From SZAS-18 sp038322235 (GTDB taxonomy: Bacteria > Verrucomicrobiota > Verrucomicrobiia > Chthoniobacterales > SZAS-18): a stretch of DNA of 64,000 nucleotides. A program made the position numbers and the translations under genes. The notes beneath the pieces are model-generated. The model searched no databases. It saw nothing but the letters and a program-made list of their open reading frames with translations, and was not told where the DNA came from. The stretch spans positions 124,001-188,000 of the forward strand of contig JBBQFQ010000002.1 in NCBI GenBank assembly GCA_038322235.1. Direction: 5' to 3'. This document shows positions 8,601 to 15,200 of this stretch, piece after piece (the first letter of the stretch is position 1; every line of letters starts with the position of its first letter).

Positions 8601-11460
8601 AGTCGGTCACATTCGATCCAACCGGACTCCCGTGGGTCTCAAACGCCAGCGGCACGACCGACGTCGAGCCCTTCCCGGTGCCGCCGGATCCCTCGGGGAA
8701 TGACGCGCCGTCCGTCGTGTAATACAACCACACCTGACTGATCTGAAATTGGTAGCCCGTCTTCACCCGCACGCTGATGGGATTCCCGCCGGCGGTCTGC
8801 GGCGCCGGACTGAACTGGGGCTGCGCATCGATGTCCCGCGTCCCGGCCGGGTCGTGGTACACGAACGCCGCGGTGTTGGCTGTCGCGTTCACGCCGCTGC
8901 CGTTGTTCACGGTGAATCCCGCGGTGCCGAGCGTCGCCTGGTACGACTCCGCTCCGGTCGAACCGATCACGTTGCGAGCCGTGTCCTTGGCGCCGAATTT
9001 CTCGGTCGTGCGCCGGACGAACTGCATCTGCTCGTAGCCGAGGTACGTGTCCGTCGCGAGCGCCGGCGGATTGTCGCGCTTTTCGCCGGTCTGGGGGCCG
9101 ATTCCCATCTGCGAGTTCACGTCGATGCCGCCATCGAGCTCGATCAGCATGTTCTCGGCGGAGCCATCTCCGCGCGCAAGGAAGGAAAGATTGCTCCCGT
9201 CCGTCACCACCGGAATGGGGATCGTGTAGGAGTAATCCGTCGAGACGGGGTCCGGCAACGCGTAGGGATTGAATGCGGGATCGCCGTCGGGCCCATCCTT
9301 CCGTACGACGTTCACCGTCCCCGCCGGCTGATTGCCCTGCAGGATGGTGATGGGCTTCACATTCGAGCCAGCGAAGACGAACGGCTGCTCCGGGCTCCGC
9401 CAGGAGAAGAGGAAATATCCGCCCGGCGGGATGATCACGCTCCCCATCTGCTGATTGGCCGGGACGGTGAAGTAGAAGCCGCCGCCGTACGTGGAGTAGT
9501 TGTAGAGATAGGCTCCGCCCGGAAAGGTCGTGGTGATGGATCGACCCTGACCGCTCGCGTAGTTGTCGTTCAGCATCACGAGGAGCGTGGTGCCGTCGCC
9601 GTCGCTCATCGCGCCGTTCTCCCGCTTGTCCCGGCGCTCGTAGGAAACGACGTCGTTGTCACTCCACTTCGGGATCTGGCTGCCGCGCGCAAACTGGCCG
9701 TGGACCTGGAGCAGGTTCGGAATGCGCTGGTCCCCGTACTGGCCGAGGAAGTTCGTGTTCGCGTGGCGGGGGAAGGCGCCACCCGACTGCCCGAGCGTCT
9801 GGGCCTGGTGGTTTCCGTCGGTGTAGATCAGGCCGATTCCTGCGCGCGTCAGATACATCGCATTCTGGAGCTCCGGGCGGGACACGTAGTCGTTGTCATG
9901 ACTTTGCGCGTGCATGATTCCCAGACCGGGCTGGAATCCTCCCCCGCCCGGTTGATCGAGTCCCGCGAGAGTCGCACTCGGGTTTCCGAGCACGTTGTTC
10001 AGATTGCTCCGGAGATCATTGTCCACGAGCCGCATGCCCGCGTCCCAATAGCCGCCGTACGGCGGCGGATTGCCGAGGTGCTCGCCAAACATCATGGCGT
10101 CATCCCGCGGCCGCTCGCTGTCGAAGAGCGTGTCCCGATGATTGTCCCAGTCGGAATACCCCCGCGTGATGTTGAACTGCTCCTGCGCCTGTCCGAGGTA
10201 ACCCGCGCTGCTGGAATCCTTGTTGCCGCCGGACTGCTGGCCGAAGAAATAATCCGGCACGTGCTTCACCGCGTCGAGTCGCAGGCCGTCCGCCTTGGTG
10301 CGATCGAAGAGCCAGCGGGACGAGCGAATCAGAAAGGCGCCCACGTCCTCCGTCTGGACCGTTCCCATGTTATAGCGCCCGTCGCCGAAGCCGTAGGCCG
10401 CCGTGCGATGGGCCGGATTGCTGGGATCGGTCCCGGTGTCGTCGAAGGGCTCACTCGGCTCGCCCGGATCATGCACGCCGTTGCCGTTCAGATCCTCGAA
10501 ATCAAACTTCCCGTTGCCCGCAGCGCTCGCGACGAAGACGCCGTGCGAATTGACGTAGCCCACGTCCTGGAAGGGCTCCTTGTTCGAAAAGTTGTACACC
10601 GTGAAGCTGATCCCGGTCGCCGGATTCGTCACGCTGATGGGGAGCGTGAGATCGAGGTAATACGCGCTGCTCGAAACGCTGACGTTGCCCGTCACCGGAT
10701 CTCGGACATCGGGTTGCCGCTTGAAGCTGATCTTCGGAAACGTGCTGCCTTCGGTGAAGCCGAAATTCTCGTTGAGCGGCAGTTCCTGAGCGATGTCGAT
10801 GAGGTCTGCGAGGCCGAGGTGCTGCACCTGCCAGGCGTCGCCGTAGCTGCGGATGTTATCCCACTTCCGGTAAAATCCTTCCGGGGTGATCCGAAGGTGG
10901 AAATCCTCCGGGACCATGCCCGGGTAGATGTCGATCGGGGTGAACTCGTTGTACCCCGGAACATCGAACGCATTGTGGTTCATGATGTTGTCGAAATAGA
11001 CTCGGATGCCGAAGCGATGCGCGATTTCGACGAGCCGGATGAGCTCTCCTTCCGTGCCGTAGCGCGTCCGCACGCTTCCCCGCTGGTCCTTCGAACCAAG
11101 GTCAAACCGATCCCAGAGATCGTAGCCCACCGAAAGACCGCCGGAACCCTTCGTCGGCGGAGGCAGCCACAGCGAGGTGTAGCCCGCCTCGGCTAACTCC
11201 GGCATCCGGTCGGCGATCTCCTTCCAGTCCGTATTGAAATACTGGAGCATCGCCTCCCCTCGCGCCCGGCGCGGGGCGAAGGCGAGAACCAGCGCGACAA
11301 GGCACGCGAACAGCAGGGCGCGGCCATGCGCCTGCCAAAGCCAGGTGAGGCGGGACTTCACTGCGGGGGGAACTTCTAAGGGACGTTTTGGGGTACGGCG
11401 AGCGTCGGGAGGCGGTGAGGTCTGGTATTCGCAGATAAGCAGGCGGAGAACGGGTTGCAA
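2641..11460 (-). CDS. Giant secreted GH13 alpha-amylase / TSP3 / GH57-like protein
   Basis: The encoded protein is 2,939 residues from ATG 11460. A GTG at 11361 (residue 34) gives a cleaner signal peptide (ALLFACLVALVLAFA) and may be the true start. Residues about 70-640 are a GH13 alpha-amylase domain with all catalytic residues: nucleophile D396 in GLRLDAVKH, acid/base E460 in MMFGEHLG, and H521-D522 in SHDND. Beta-sandwich-like segments follow. Residues about 1436-1800 carry seven Asp-rich thrombospondin type 3 / calcium-binding repeats (DTDGDGISDG type). About 1830-2010 is a domain usually seen before GH57 enzymes. About 2050-2370 is GH57-like, with the WPSE motif (E2233) and TTWDDFG (D2333/D2334). 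The end has one more Asp-rich repeat and a YRVQWTPNLASG-type tail common in secreted Verrucomicrobia proteins. It probably degrades alpha-glucans outside the cell. It is far longer than a single amylase (450-700 residues). Confidence 0.9.
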   Translation of the reverse strand: MQPVLRLLICEYQTSPPPDARRTPKRPLEVPPAVKSRLTWLWQAHGRALLFACLVALVLAFAPRRARGEAMLQYFNTDWKEIADRMPELAEAGYTSLWLPPPTKGSGGLSVGYDLWDRFDLGSKDQRGSVRTRYGTEGELIRLVEIAHRFGIRVYFDNIMNHNAFDVPGYNEFTPIDIYPGMVPEDFHLRITPEGFYRKWDNIRSYGDAWQVQHLGLADLIDIAQELPLNENFGFTEGSTFPKISFKRQPDVRDPVTGNVSVSSSAYYLDLTLPISVTNPATGISFTVYNFSNKEPFQDVGYVNSHGVFVASAAGNGKFDFEDLNGNGVHDPGEPSEPFDDTGTDPSNPAHRTAAYGFGDGRYNMGTVQTEDVGAFLIRSSRWLFDRTKADGLRLDAVKHVPDYFFGQQSGGNKDSSSAGYLGQAQEQFNITRGYSDWDNHRDTLFDSERPRDDAMMFGEHLGNPPPYGGYWDAGMRLVDNDLRSNLNNVLGNPSATLAGLDQPGGGGFQPGLGIMHAQSHDNDYVSRPELQNAMYLTRAGIGLIYTDGNHQAQTLGQSGGAFPRHANTNFLGQYGDQRIPNLLQVHGQFARGSQIPKWSDNDVVSYERRDKRENGAMSDGDGTTLLVMLNDNYASGQGRSITTTFPGGAYLYNYSTYGGGFYFTVPANQQMGSVIIPPGGYFLFSWRSPEQPFVFAGSNVKPITILQGNQPAGTVNVVRKDGPDGDPAFNPYALPDPVSTDYSYTIPIPVVTDGSNLSFLARGDGSAENMLIELDGGIDVNSQMGIGPQTGEKRDNPPALATDTYLGYEQMQFVRRTTEKFGAKDTARNVIGSTGAESYQATLGTAGFTVNNGSGVNATANTAAFVYHDPAGTRDIDAQPQFSPAPQTAGGNPISVRVKTGYQFQISQVWLYYTTDGASFPEGSGGTGKGSTSVVPLAFETHGSPVGSNVTDWWIGTIPALPAGTVLRYKVGATGTVSPSVFPSSAVNADLKRRMETVFQITGFNATTATYFPHNDYGVRATGLKEGYHVVRVKEFLNRVGRASIFNTYTQTFYYDAQPPGGEIKFPGTDGDTVAGSQYGVVVRADPSVTKVLYRILDGDPSNDDAATLVNNGNGAWVAASEVTPSLFVQSAYEREFRLNYVNIPSSGTGTIQVRLLEVTSAADMTLSDSAGHFTTLTRTVNTLGPDTRMFVAYPTTDGDAVGQGYVMKVAFSKSLAAGLSTPDLISRFLIRIGSSEATDAGTIQSPASYIVNYDVNANYHELAYPLPNLYNDLPNYLHKITVTHTRPGNLPVLTATRIVKAIPAPQPPAIDIINPPEFDADGKAFVIILPASAAPTPQQRQYPIRISTGIAADHVTLAASLGNVLASDLVPSPTNPTVNGNTKFWDYTWQNIAAGSAQFTAGVFVTGNNTSTPDNISVRNTQVLFRQLVTPVPGDADSDDDGLYDTLETTIVPLPTTNSETWVNGDVHVYFISGKTDPLSPDSDDDGLTDGLESGWVTPGAATNLTTDTNGDGEPNFVPDQDPPIFNTTDNATRPPGYELYDPWPYDLNRPRTDLIAGSMTDPTKPDTDDDGLKDGIEDANHNGRVDICTVDANGNITGVIKHPPTIYNTSRVDRSKLPAGALFMETDPNNPDTDGDGISDGEEDKNHNGVVDLAIIDRNVTDGSGNFVVLGVLNDDSNALGFGKYTDYCYSFTDTTVTPAKFYQFKRLDKRKLAAAFPRVNPADGHTIDVIWLETDPRDPDTDGDGLPDGWEVRYGLDPLDDGIAGHRSLRTGLASNSSNGALGDPDNDGFNNLQEFLNGSDPNSPNTGVPPPANSIVIGPQTPPITVGAVVNAKDFTDWTMDDLIAIDPYDGDGPNNQGSDVYHAYDGFDSSRDIVAFYAHDGGDSAQGGDGKFYFRLDLHDLKAFAEEGNLDFYVVVNAGQPGTGERNLPDGVDTATNLGWQAVVACYQSNKGRVYIDTDPLHNSTQIGQELTQFGVVARDQNAANGFLKSYYNSDLDAVEVSISRQALRDAGWNGLDARDLKFQVFTTKDGTTNSPVGAGDIGGRSDIRDTIRDDYIASDYYLDQINIRGSKSVLYQWYGKRAQNDNGRRVKVITLVAGNHAIEPGNQIQALINNGAGAGLYRALDVHQAYGVPLTLHLTPTLASAIQWAAVDPAVNKPYLDGPAFNARIAALKAQGIIELTGTTFADHPLSYFPLSYNADNIALANSVLAQIYGSAPSARTFWPSEQVLDSATLDQIRQLGFQQTFVTQGRHIFKWFGRQEAVGSNGYRLNRINGVNALVINNDGTTNLLGANDDNGLSIQLRQLFNRKARSAQVDQVVVLLTTWDDFGSKAFADAYDKSIRWMASRPWVQIVTPDQIGSAQVDLSLPADGVGDTWGTADRGTQAALPKVARDWIDHATEENYDNWYYGQSGREESLSGKIFNVRTGVPLPQPFGALGTGSASTITNATWNAVNAMSNLPALAGIGSLARMTFGAALFTTAFHDQTNNDLTKYSTGAYVYPDITLQNLASFAKVAQSQARNAAVYKRVNDWAVAAQTGVYAGTAVAEASDVDLDGENEYLLFNDRIFGLFERQGGRMTAAWLRDLDTGAVYQVVGNFVSYSGSETEDEGFPNTANGAAAAFRTSAFKDWFASQTGGPGLTYANVLYTVTPAASGAGWVFTSADGNVVKTITLAPRKNAFAASYALAGNVTALYVRHGLSPDLLDLITSGQAHLSALTTTASGADLFNTTATRQIRAYLRFQANTQVNLTAVDDEPSAGVNFSTVPLRNQAQVQQVEVFGGTGMTFTLGFETGRTLSFDTDADGLPDWWEALYGLNLNDPNGQNGPNGVLSADGLTNLTKYLFGQNPRVASGPPVVSSARTSPTAVTVTFPTVLDRVYRVQWTPNLASGAWTTINRDYSGNGASQSYLDDGTDTGSAPISGAKRFYRVQVSLP

Positions 11461-11502
11461 CGCCTTTACCGCGGAAACTGGGTGAAGTTCGGCCCGGCCG
11501 CG

Positions 11503-12132
11503 CTACCAATCATCGAGCGGGTCGTAATCGTCGATGACCTTCACTTGGTCGGTCTTAATGCCGGAGATGGTCTTGACCGCGGCGCTCGGCGCAGTGCGCT
11601 CGAACCAAGCGGCACTGCACCACGGGTAGGCGTTCGCCACGGGGACCAAACCATGTCGGACGGGGTTCTGGTGGACGTAGGCGAGACGCGCCAGGTAGCT
11701 CTTCTCGGGCGTCAGGATGGTCTCCCAAAAATTGTGCCAGACCCTTCTCCCGGGCGTCGCATCCAGTCGGTTCAAGCAGCCGCTCATCCGCGTGTGCAGT
11801 TGTTTCAGCATCGGTCGGAGCGAACTCGGATCGGCCGGAGACTGCGCCACGAGGTGGTAGTGATTCGAAAAGACGGCCCAAGCTTCGAGTTGCCAGCCGT
11901 ACTCCCTCGCAAGCTGGAGCAGTCCGCGGTGGAGCACTTGGAGACGCGCGGCGCCGCGGAGGAAATGCGCTTTCTCGGACGATCGTCGTGCGTCCCCCCG
12001 GTGGCGCCGCTGGCGCACTGGGGGGATTTGGAGTGCGGCTGCCCTCTGCCGCTTTGGCGGGGGTAAGATCGTCGCATGCCCCCGGCGGGCAAGCCAGCGC
12101 CCCGTACTTGTCCCCGCCTTCGACGCCTCCAC
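11503..12132 (-). CDS. REP-associated Y1 tyrosine transposase (RAYT), probably frameshifted
   Basis: From about residue 55 the protein matches the TnpA-REP branch of the IS200/IS605 Y1 family. It carries the HUH motif in AVFSNHYHLV, the catalytic Tyr region LARLAYVHQNPVRHGLV, and the RAYT ending PWCSAAWFERT. The normal N-terminus (VTGGT...) appears in a neighbouring frame at about 11980-12010, reading ATGGTHDD. A one-base shift near 11978 has therefore probably split the gene. The first 45 residues of the open frame are translated REP palindrome and are unlikely to be real. RAYTs nick single-stranded DNA at REP hairpins; a matching palindrome pair lies immediately upstream. Activity is doubtful. 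Confidence 0.75.
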   Translation of the reverse strand: MEASKAGTSTGRWLARRGHATILPPPKRQRAAALQIPPVRQRRHRGDARRSSEKAHFLRGAARLQVLHRGLLQLAREYGWQLEAWAVFSNHYHLVAQSPADPSSLRPMLKQLHTRMSGCLNRLDATPGRRVWHNFWETILTPEKSYLARLAYVHQNPVRHGLVPVANAYPWCSAAWFERTAPSAAVKTISGIKTDQVKVIDDYDPLDDW

Positions 12133-12219
12133 GGACGCCGTCTACCCCGGTGCCTTGGACATCCAACGCCCATCCAAACGAAACCCCCGGTGAAAGCGGC
12201 AGAGGGCAGCCGCACTCCA
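12029..12219 (+). repeat. Inverted pair of REP palindromes next to the RAYT gene
   Basis: The 26 bases at 12029-12054 (TGGAGTGCGG ... TGCCGCTT) recur as an exact reverse complement at 12194-12219, about 140 bases away. GGAGTGCGG-type palindromic repeats are the usual partners of RAYT transposases in Verrucomicrobia (known for the family). One arm lies directly at the 5' side of the transposase gene and the other beside the remnant of a second transposase end, giving a BIME-like unit. Confidence 0.8.
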
Positions 12220-12233
12220 TATCGTCGAGCCGC

Positions 12234-12310
12234 GCGACCAATCTTCGAGCGGCGCAAAATCCTCGGTGGTCTTCACCTCGTGCGTCTTGGGCTCTCGCGG
12301 CAGGCCCTTC
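12234..12310 (-). pseudogene. Remnant of a second RAYT C-terminus
   Basis: On the minus strand these bases encode KTHEVKTTEDFAPLEDW, which parallels the last residues of the neighbouring RAYT (VKVIDDYDPLDDW). At the DNA level, 12236-12300 aligns with 11505-11575. Nothing of the catalytic part remains. The reading frame runs on into the REP palindrome, so a second transposase copy was deleted down to its end. Confidence 0.6.
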
Positions 12311-12386
12311 GGGACGCGAACTCCCGCCCGGACACATCATTCGTTATTCGATCCGCCAAGAGCGTGGCGCGAAGCTCAAAGTCTCC

Positions 12387-12711
12387 GTTTATTGAGAATC
12401 CGTGCGCTTTACTGAGAATTCACCCATCTTTTTGAGATGCGCTGCATCTCCCGAAGATCCCCCGCATCTTTTTGAGATGCGCCGCATCTCCCGAAGATCC
12501 GCCACATCTTTTTGAGATGCGCCGCATCTCCCGAAGATGCCCCGCATCTTTTTGAGATGCGCCGCATCTTCCAGAGATCCGCCGCATCTTTTTGAGATGC
12601 GCTGCATCTCCCGAAGATTCCCCACATCTTTTTGAGATGCGCCGCATCTCCCGAAGATCCCCCGCATCTTTCTGAGATGCGCTGCATCTCCCGGAGATCC
12701 CCCGCATCTTG
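12387..12711. repeat. Array of 20-bp hairpin units, 40-bp higher-order period
   Basis: Fourteen near-identical 20-base units run from 12427 to about 12706, preceded by two degenerate ones from 12387. Two forms alternate: TCTTTTTGAGATGCGCCGCA, starting at 12427, 12467, 12507 and so on, and TCTCCCGAAGATCCCCCGCA, starting at 12447, 12487 and so on. Each contains a small inverted repeat (ATCT...AGAT, extended to GCATCT...AGATGC in the first form) around a 5-base loop. Loops vary (TTTTG, CCCGA, TCCAG, CCCGG) while the arms are kept. All three minus-strand frames stay open through it only because the repeat contains no stop; they are not proteins. Confidence 0.9.
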
Positions 12712-12736
12712 ACGACGCACCCGCTTGCCAAACAAA

Positions 12737-12760
12737 AAGGGCAGGCCGGAGCCTGCCCTT
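12737..12760 (-). terminator. Rho-independent terminator of the PEP-CTERM gene at 12783
   Basis: A perfect 10-bp stem (AAGGGCAGGC / GCCTGCCCTT) with a CGGA loop is followed on the minus strand by TTTTTGTTT. It starts 22 bases after the stop of the minus-strand PEP-CTERM gene. Confidence 0.85.
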
Positions 12761-12782
12761 GAAAACCTGGGAACGTCGCGGA

Positions 12783-13532
12783 TCAGCGCCTGTTCCGACG
12801 GCGCAGCGCCGTGAACCCCGCGAGGGAGATCAGGCTCAGCACGATCGTGGAAGGCTCTGGGACGGGCGTGCCGAAAGTCGAGAAATTCGAGAGGGTGACC
12901 GGAGCCGAGCCGATGTTCGCCGCAGCCCCAGAAAACGGGTCGGCGTTGTTCTGATTCAAGAACGACTCATTCGAGCGGAAGGCCTGCGTGTTCAAATAGG
13001 TCGCGACAAACCGGAAGCCTTGGCCAGCCGTCAAACCGAGGCTGCTCAGTGGCAGCGTGAAGGTGTAGGAAGTCTGCGTGTTGCCCATCGGAGACAGATT
13101 TCCATTTGAGCCGAAAACCAGCGAATTCGGGCCGCCGGACGCGAGTTGGTAGGTGACTGCAAAGCTGTTCCCGATCGTGATTGCGTAGTCCGCCGCAAAC
13201 CCCGAAGCGAACGTCACGGTGGAGCGATTCGTCCCATCGAATCCAGAGGTCGCGCTCCGGCCGCCATCGGCGTTGTCCCCGAGTGTCGAGGTGTTAGTGA
13301 GCCCACCCGCTTGGGAATCGATGTACAATACAAGAATGTCATTAAATTGCCCGCCCCCACGGGTATAGGTCCCGGTCAGCGTTCCCGCCGCGCTACTCAG
13401 TTGGAGGGATCCACCACCCACGGGTCCGCCGAAACCACCGGCTCCGTTCCCGAGGTACGTCATCGTCTGCGCGAAGGCAGCGGTCGATAGGCCAAGCGAG
13501 GCGAGGGCGATGAGCAGCGGAGCGGTTTTCAT
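12783..13532 (-). CDS. PEP-CTERM sorting-domain secreted protein
   Basis: The start at 13532 gives a clean signal peptide (MKTAPLLIALASLGLSTAAFA) of a 249-residue protein; an upstream in-frame ATG at 13595 would bury it. The body is rich in Gly, Ser, Thr and Asn with no recognised enzyme motif, as usual for these exported proteins. The C-terminus has the three-part sorting tail: VPEPST, a hydrophobic stretch, then RRRNRR. PEP-CTERM proteins are recognised by exosortase (EpsH/XrtA type) in the inner membrane and end up in the matrix or on the surface; no exosortase is in this window. The gene has its own strong terminator, so it is probably transcribed alone. Confidence 0.9.
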   Translation of the reverse strand: MKTAPLLIALASLGLSTAAFAQTMTYLGNGAGGFGGPVGGGSLQLSSAAGTLTGTYTRGGGQFNDILVLYIDSQAGGLTNTSTLGDNADGGRSATSGFDGTNRSTVTFASGFAADYAITIGNSFAVTYQLASGGPNSLVFGSNGNLSPMGNTQTSYTFTLPLSSLGLTAGQGFRFVATYLNTQAFRSNESFLNQNNADPFSGAAANIGSAPVTLSNFSTFGTPVPEPSTIVLSLISLAGFTALRRRNRR

Positions 13533-13703
13533 GGGGAGGACAACGCCTGTTGCTAAAGCTGTGCCCGCTCGACGGCAAGAAAAATTCGCGATCAAACGGG
13601 AGAAAATCGGGCCCGGCCAATGCTGGCGCCAGACCGCAGGGGAAAGCAGGGAAAGACTGACCCGCGGTCCCCCTCTGCTGCCGAAGCGATCGGCGGCGCC
13701 CCG

Positions 13704-14423
13704 CTACCACGTCGCAACATCGTCCGAGCCCTTGAACACGTTGCCCGTGACTTGGCCCGTACTCCCCGTTTTCTGGTCCTTCCCGGACGACGCGACCCCG
13801 ACGCCGACCCGCATCAAATTTTGATCGGTGCTCGTTGCTCCTCCGGTGGTCATGCTCGGCCAATCCTTGTAAATTCCGAAATGATCGAGGATTCCGTCGT
13901 AATTCGAATCGACGTAGATCGCGTATTCGCTGCCGAAGGGATCGAAGTAGCAGCCGTTGTACTGGCCACCGTTGGCGAAACCCGCCCGGGGCTTCGTGTT
14001 GTCCTTCGCGATCGCGCCCTCGAAATAAATCACCTGCTTCGGGTTCAAGTCGGCGGCCTTCCAACGCTGGTCCAGCGTCGTGTCGTCCTTCGCCCGCAGA
14101 ACATTGAACATCAGCGCACTGCTGGAGGATCCCTGGCGATAACTTCCTTCCTTCATCGACCCGGCATGATCGCCCACCACCGTGTCGTAACCCTGCTTAT
14201 AGTCCGCCACCGGATACTTGCCGTACTCCGCGAAGTAGGCCTTCACCGCCGTGGCAATCTGACCGCAGTCTGACGCGGCTTGAGTCTTCCGGGCGGCATC
14301 CTGGACCGAGCCGATCACCGGGAAGAGCAGCCCGGCCAGCACCGCGATGATCGTGATGACGACGAGCAACTCGATCAGCGTGAAGCCGGAGCGGCGGGTG
14401 CGGCAAACACGACGTGGGACCAT
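13704..14423 (-). CDS. Type II secretion / type IV pilin-like pseudopilin (GspG-type)
   Basis: The protein starts with a short basic leader ending in Gly, then the class III signal FTLIELLVVITIIAVLAGLL: cleavage by prepilin peptidase would fall between G and F, and the fifth mature residue is the conserved Glu. I chose ATG 14423, which gives a 12-residue leader; ATG 14444 is possible. The remainder has KAYFAEYGKYP and YDPFGSEYAI-like stretches resembling the GspG-type globular domain of the many lone pseudopilins encoded in Verrucomicrobia and Planctomycetes. No secretion ATPase or secretin is nearby. It sits between PEP-CTERM genes. Exact role unknown. Confidence 0.85.
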   Translation of the reverse strand: MVPRRVCRTRRSGFTLIELLVVITIIAVLAGLLFPVIGSVQDAARKTQAASDCGQIATAVKAYFAEYGKYPVADYKQGYDTVVGDHAGSMKEGSYRQGSSSSALMFNVLRAKDDTTLDQRWKAADLNPKQVIYFEGAIAKDNTKPRAGFANGGQYNGCYFDPFGSEYAIYVDSNYDGILDHFGIYKDWPSMTTGGATSTDQNLMRVGVGVASSGKDQKTGSTGQVTGNVFKGSDDVATW

Positions 14424-14505
14424 GGGCGAAAAATGCCCGCGCACCGGTGGCTGTAAAGGGGCAGTCGGGCGGGTGAAATGGACATCAGCCCGCTCGCGGC
14501 GGGTC

Positions 14506-15042
14506 TCAGCGACTCAGCCGAGCCCGCAGCCGCTTCCGCTGGTGGACCCCCAGCACCCCAAGGAGGAACGCGGCGGCGAGGTACGTCGACGCCTCCGGAA
14601 CAATGGCGATACTGTTGAAGAACGCGTTGCTGTCTCCGCCCGCGCCAGCGTCGAACGAAAAAAGGCGGATCCGATCAATGCCGCTCCCGGTGGTACCGGA
14701 AAGGGACCCGGTGAAGGTCTCGGTGGTGGGTGAACCCGAAGCAAACGTCACGTTAAACGCAAAGGAATCCGCGCCGGTGAGCGTGAAGGCGACGCTCATC
14801 GCCTCACCCGTAAAACCGTGACTCGTGGGCGGGGTCGAGGCACCCCGGCTGGAATACGACGCGTCTCCGCCGTGGAAGAAAAACTCGAACCGGGAGGTCC
14901 CCGCTTCCTCACTGCTCCCGCTGGCCTTTGCGGGGTTCGCACCGGCATCGTCGTTCGCACGGACGGCGCCGCCGACAACGCTCACCATCGCGAGGGTGGA
15001 AGCGAGGAACAGCCCGCATTTGCGCAGGTGCGGGATCTTCAC
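14506..15042 (-). CDS. Small PEP-CTERM-like secreted protein (VPEAST variant)
   Basis: A 178-residue protein with a signal peptide (residues 1-29, LFLASTLAMVSVVGGAVRA), a low-complexity Ser/Thr/Gly-rich middle of about 120 residues and a C-terminal tail IVPEASTYLAAAFLLG followed by QRKRLRARLSR. The tail keeps the PEP-CTERM layout (Pro-Glu motif, hydrophobic segment, basic end), with A in place of the second P. It is shorter than the two neighbouring PEP-CTERM proteins. Function of the body is unknown. Confidence 0.8.
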   Translation of the reverse strand: MKIPHLRKCGLFLASTLAMVSVVGGAVRANDDAGANPAKASGSSEEAGTSRFEFFFHGGDASYSSRGASTPPTSHGFTGEAMSVAFTLTGADSFAFNVTFASGSPTTETFTGSLSGTTGSGIDRIRLFSFDAGAGGDSNAFFNSIAIVPEASTYLAAAFLLGVLGVHQRKRLRARLSR

Positions 15043-15200
15043 GAGAGCAATTGGGTTGATCGAATCATTCAGCTCAAGCTGAGCGACTAAAGTCTGAAGT
15101 TCCTGACAGTGGTTTCACTATCGCACGGACGGCATTCCGGTCGAACGGTCTCTTCACGAGCGCACGACAAGGTGCGAACGGGAATCGGCTCGGTGGGTCG

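Noticed and set aside
8749..11196. A long open frame (about 815 codons) on the plus strand opposite the giant amylase
   Set aside because: It mirrors the codon positions of the real gene, is Arg/Val/Glu-rich without domains, and contradicts the intact GH13 motifs on the other strand. Similar antisense frames at 2623-4347, 6511-7722, 22308-24665, 28124-30673 and 32817-35363 are rejected for the same reason.
11361..11460. The first 33 residues of the giant amylase as a functional domain
   Set aside because: They precede the signal peptide and are Pro/Arg-rich; more likely the true start is GTG 11361, though I kept the longer coordinate.
12387..12711. CRISPR array
   Set aside because: Units are contiguous 20-mers with only small variation and no unique spacers, and there are no cas genes in the window.
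12389..12735. Three overlapping minus-strand frames of about 100 residues with repeats such as GRCGASQKD
   Set aside because: All three frames of a stop-free repeat are open at once; there is no ribosome-binding site and the pattern is the DNA hairpin array itself.
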